A stretch of 42,127 nt of DNA from NCBI GenBank assembly GCA_900319695.1, contig ONPN01000009.1, positions 1-42,127 on the forward strand, written 5' to 3'. Position 1 is the stretch's first letter. Every line of letters begins with the position of its first letter. Made by a program: the position numbers and the translations under genes. The DNA comes from an uncultured Eubacteriales bacterium. Its GTDB lineage: Bacteria; Bacillota; Clostridia; Oscillospirales; Oscillospiraceae. Of the stretch, positions 39,293-42,127 are shown in pieces. Below the pieces are notes generated by a model. It saw only the letters and a list, made by a program, of their open reading frames with translations. It made no database searches and was not told where the DNA came from.

Positions 39293-40657
39293 ATGGAAAA
39301 CAGAACGATCGTCGGTCCCGTCACGATCTCAACCGCCTGCGGAAAACTGACGGGAAACGAACGGGCGCGCTGCCTGGAATATCTGGGCGTGCCCTTCGCC
39401 AAAGCGGAACGCTTTCGCTACGCCGTGCCGCTTGAAAGCTGGGACGGCGTCCTGGACGCGACGAAATTCGGACTCGCCTGTCCGCAGAACCGCGCCCTGC
39501 ACGAGCATCTGGAAAACCCCACGCGCCGGTTTTACAAGCGGGAATTTCGGGAGGGCTGTGATTTTCGGTACGGAGAGGACTGCCTCAACCTGAACATCTA
39601 CACGCCGAAGGAGGCCCGCGGCTGTCCGGTCGTGCTCTTTTTCTACGGCGGCGGCTTCGATTCCGGCGTCAATTCGGAAGGCCCCTTCGACGGTGAGGGT
39701 CTGGCCGCCCGCGGGATCGTCGCGGTGTTCGCAAACTACCGCGTCGGGCCGCTCGGCTATCTGACCCATGCGGAGATTCAGGCGGAGTACGGCCGGGACG
39801 GGAACTTCGGTCTGGACGATCAGCTCACAGCGATACGCTGGGTACGCGCGCATATCGCGGACTTCGGCGGCGACGGCGGCAATATCACCCTTTTGGGCCA
39901 GAGCGCCGGGGCGATCTCGATCCAGTATCTCTGCCTTAACCACGCAAACGCCGGGCTTTTTTGCCGGGCGGGCATGATGTCCGGCGGCGGCTGTTTTCCC
40001 CGCTTCGCCCTGCCGCGGAGGGCGGAGGACACGCGCGGCTACTGGCTTGCGTTCATGGAGCTTGCCGGGTGCAAAAGCCTGGACGAGCTGCGGCGCGCCC
40101 CTCTTGATGTCCTCTTTGACGCGGTGGAGGAAATCAAAAAGCGGCGGAAGGACAGCGTTTACAACACCATGCCGGTCATCGACGGGGTGCTGCTCCCCGG
40201 CCCGGTGGACGAGCTGATCCACCGCCCGCTGAAACTCGACTACCTCCTCGGCTATACCAACACGGACATGTATGCCCCTGTGATGGCCTTCATCGGCAAC
40301 CGCTTTGCAAAGGATAACGGCGCGTATGTCTATTCCTTTGATCTCGACGCCCCGGGGGACAAAAACGGCGCTTTTCACTCAAGCGACCTGCGCTACGTCT
40401 TTGAGACCCTCGGCGGAAGCTGGCGGCCTTACAGTGCGCGGGACTGTGAGGCTTCCTCGCAGATGGCGGGGTATCTGGCAAACTTTGCGCGCACCGGTGA
40501 TCCGAACGGCCCCGGCCTGCCCCTGTGGCTGCCCGCCGAAAAACACCGCGCCCGCGTGCTGCGTATCGCGCCGAAAGAAACGGCTATGGGTCATGCGGAC
40601 TACTTGAAGCTCACCTTCCATTTTCTGACCCGCGGCGATCCCAAGGCGCAGGAGTGA
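39293..40657 (+). CDS. Type-B carboxylesterase
   Basis: 454-residue alpha/beta-hydrolase of the COesterase family. The nucleophile elbow is GQSAG, the oxyanion segment FYGGGFDSG, and EDCLNLNIYTP is the family signature. The catalytic His is probably in GAFHSSDLRYVF. The acid is likely in the LGYTNTDMYAP region. It has no signal peptide, so it is cytoplasmic. Ester substrates (p-nitrobenzyl esterase-like, plant or xenobiotic esters) cannot be told. AAGGA precedes the ATG by 10 bases. The protein is a little shorter than the usual 490-550 residues, mainly through shorter loops. Confidence 0.87.
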   Translation: MENRTIVGPVTISTACGKLTGNERARCLEYLGVPFAKAERFRYAVPLESWDGVLDATKFGLACPQNRALHEHLENPTRRFYKREFREGCDFRYGEDCLNLNIYTPKEARGCPVVLFFYGGGFDSGVNSEGPFDGEGLAARGIVAVFANYRVGPLGYLTHAEIQAEYGRDGNFGLDDQLTAIRWVRAHIADFGGDGGNITLLGQSAGAISIQYLCLNHANAGLFCRAGMMSGGGCFPRFALPRRAEDTRGYWLAFMELAGCKSLDELRRAPLDVLFDAVEEIKKRRKDSVYNTMPVIDGVLLPGPVDELIHRPLKLDYLLGYTNTDMYAPVMAFIGNRFAKDNGAYVYSFDLDAPGDKNGAFHSSDLRYVFETLGGSWRPYSARDCEASSQMAGYLANFARTGDPNGPGLPLWLPAEKHRARVLRIAPKETAMGHADYLKLTFHFLTRGDPKAQE

Positions 40658-40666
40658 TACAGCAAA

Positions 40667-40702
40667 CCCCTCTCGACCGTGAAAGGCCGGGAGGGGCTTT
40701 TT
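40667..40702 (+). terminator. Terminator between convergent genes
   Basis: CCCCTCTCG (40667-40675) pairs with CCGGGAGGGG (40687-40696) around an 11-base loop, followed by CTTTTT. It ends the carboxylesterase transcript and may also serve the convergent dehydrogenase gene. Confidence 0.75.
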
Positions 40703-40714
40703 CATGTGTTGGTT

Positions 40715-42127
40715 TCAGGCGTTCACGTATTTGTGCAGGGTCGCGCGCACCGCGCCTTTGCCCGCGGTGAGTTCGGTGAAGTAGGCGCAGACCTTGTCGG
40801 CGAGCCCGGCCTCCACGAGGTCGACGCCGAAGATGGCGGCGTTTCTCAGCAGACCCTCGAGCTTGGAGCAGTCGGGCTTCTCGCCGAGTTTGAAGTCCTT
40901 GACGTAGCTTTGCGCGGTCTTGAGCAGCGGGTCGGAGCTCGGCTCAAAAGCCTTGCCCTCATCGTCGATCGCCATCAGGTAGCGCAGCCAGCCCGCGTGT
41001 ACCAGCGGAATGAACTTGAGATCGTTCACGTCCAGGGTGTCCGAGGCCATGTAGGCCTTGATCGTCTCGCCGAAGCGGATCGGCAGCTTCTGGGAGGTGT
41101 CCATCGCGATGCGCTGGGGCATGTCCGGCATGAACGGGTTCGGCACGCGGACATGCACCACCGCGTCGATGAAGTCCCGGGGCTTGATGATGCCGGGATC
41201 GGTCACAACGGGCAGGCCCTCCTTGTAGCCGACAAGCTCCACCAGCTTGCGGAGGTCTTCGTCCTGCATCTCCTTCCAGATCCTGTCGTAGCCCAGCAGG
41301 CAGCCGTAGACGGCAAGAGAGGTGTGCAGGGGGTTGAGGCAGGTGCAGACCTTCATGCGCTCCACCTTGTCCACGGTCTCCCGGTCGGTGAAGTAGATGC
41401 CCGCCTTTTCGAGCGGGGGACGGCCGTTCGGGAAGTCGTCCTCGATAACCAGATACTCGCACTCCTCGGCGTTGACGAAGGGGGTGCCGTCCTCCAGACC
41501 GTCTTCCTTGAGCATGGCCGCGACGGAGGCGTCCGGCCCCGGGGTGATCTTGTCGATCATAGACCACGGAAAGCTGACCTGTTCAGAAATCCATTTATTA
41601 AAACCCTCGCCGCCCCATTTCTGCGCAAAGCAGGTGATCGCGGCCTTGAGCTTGTCGCCGTTGTGGGAGCAGTTGTCCATGCTCACCATCGCAAGCGGCG
41701 CCTTGTTCTTGAGATAACGGGCGCAGAGCAGGGTCGTGATCTTGCCCATGTAGCTCTTCGCCGTCTCGGGCGTGCCCGCAAGATCGGCGGCGATGTCGGG
41801 CAGGTATTCGCCATTTGCGTCATACAGCGCATAGCCCTTCTCGGTAATGGTGAAGGACACCATCCGGAGGCTGGGGTTTTCAAAGATTTCTTTCAGCCGC
41901 GCCTCGTTGCCGTAGAGATAGACCTTCTCGGCAATGGAGGCGACGACGGCTTTCTCCACATTGCCGTCAGCCTTGAGCGTCACCTTGACGGTCAGGTTGT
42001 CGTTGCCCTCGGGCTTCTTCTCGCGTCTCTCGGCGGCGATGATGCCGGTATCCCAGAGTCCCGCGTCCAGCAGGCGCTGGCAGGCGTCAGCCTGAAAAGC
42101 CTTGAAGATGTTGCCCGCGCCGAAGTG
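40715..42127 (-). CDS. Mannitol/fructuronate dehydrogenase family protein, 5' end outside the window
   Basis: 471 codons are present and the frame is still open at the window edge, so the start is missing. The upstream part reads HFGAGNIFKAFQA, the N-terminal Rossmann motif of the long-chain polyol dehydrogenase family (MtlD/UxuB/UxaB). The catalytic region SMDNCSHNGDKLK and later LNPLHTSLAVYGCL are typical. Family members reduce fructuronate, tagaturonate or fructose with NADH in the cytoplasm. Usual length is 480-540 residues, so only a short N-terminal piece should be missing. Uronate use is favoured but not proven. Confidence 0.88.
   Translation of the reverse strand, partial: HFGAGNIFKAFQADACQRLLDAGLWDTGIIAAERREKKPEGNDNLTVKVTLKADGNVEKAVVASIAEKVYLYGNEARLKEIFENPSLRMVSFTITEKGYALYDANGEYLPDIAADLAGTPETAKSYMGKITTLLCARYLKNKAPLAMVSMDNCSHNGDKLKAAITCFAQKWGGEGFNKWISEQVSFPWSMIDKITPGPDASVAAMLKEDGLEDGTPFVNAEECEYLVIEDDFPNGRPPLEKAGIYFTDRETVDKVERMKVCTCLNPLHTSLAVYGCLLGYDRIWKEMQDEDLRKLVELVGYKEGLPVVTDPGIIKPRDFIDAVVHVRVPNPFMPDMPQRIAMDTSQKLPIRFGETIKAYMASDTLDVNDLKFIPLVHAGWLRYLMAIDDEGKAFEPSSDPLLKTAQSYVKDFKLGEKPDCSKLEGLLRNAAIFGVDLVEAGLADKVCAYFTELTAGKGAVRATLHKYVNA

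Noticed and set aside
1-42127. tRNA, rRNA, prophage, integrase or insertion sequence with transposase
   Set aside because: None recognised by eye on either strand; the only mobile-type sequence is the short MITE-like element at the left end.

Overview
The window looks like a chromosomal segment of a GC-rich anaerobic Firmicute. The closest fit is the Oscillospiraceae/Ruminococcaceae (Flavonifractor, Oscillibacter or Lawsonibacter-like gut bacteria). The reasons are Shine-Dalgarno-led operons with GTG and TTG starts, T-box leaders, a FeoA-FeoB fusion with a FeoB-associated Cys-rich peptide, and a ferredoxin-dependent 2-oxoacid oxidoreductase. The genus is inferred; no rRNA or tRNA gene is present to fix it.

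Layout. 1-357: a short inverted-repeat (MITE-like) element and a second, partial copy. 354-6595 (minus strand): an HD/HD-GYP protein with a rubredoxin-like tail, a von Willebrand A surface protein, a 70-residue membrane peptide, and a MATE transporter fused to a histidine-kinase-type ATPase domain. 6757-12000 (plus): a frameshifted small membrane gene, glycogen synthase with a long repeat-bearing N-terminal extension, a PlsC-like acyltransferase, a PAP2 phosphatase and a cation diffusion facilitator. 12000-14511 (minus): ferrous iron uptake.

14641-25961 (plus) is a tight operon with a strong promoter and terminator. It encodes a UDP-HexNAc dehydrogenase, a tail-anchored Pro-rich protein, a DivIVA-like coiled-coil protein, a lipoprotein with degenerate deacetylase and SGNH domains, a PilZ protein fused to a hyaluronan-synthase-like glycosyltransferase, a PgaB-like pseudo-deacetylase, a GH18-like hydrolase, and a tandem deacetylase with one intact catalytic domain. 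I read this as a cyclic-di-GMP-controlled, synthase-dependent system making an amino-sugar (possibly uronate-containing) exopolysaccharide. It is the best candidate here for an undescribed system.

26023-38258 (minus) holds two amino-acid-responsive operons. A T-box whose specifier reads ATC (Ile) precedes an XRE-cupin-acyl-CoA synthetase fusion, a small P-loop ATPase, a four-subunit VOR/KOR-type oxidoreductase, an omega-amidase-like hydrolase and a branched-chain aminotransferase. This set can make isoleucine from 2-methylbutyrate by reductive carboxylation, and T-box control argues for that biosynthetic direction. A second T-box, specifier CTC (Leu), precedes a LeuA-like protein that has lost its metal-binding catalytic motifs but kept the leucine-regulatory domain, coupled by an ATGA overlap to a TIM-barrel/acyl-CoA ligase fusion. 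38339-42127 carries an amidohydrolase, a type-B carboxylesterase and the 3' part of a mannitol/fructuronate dehydrogenase-family gene cut by the window edge.

All motif calls were made by eye. No database search, structure prediction or folding program was run.
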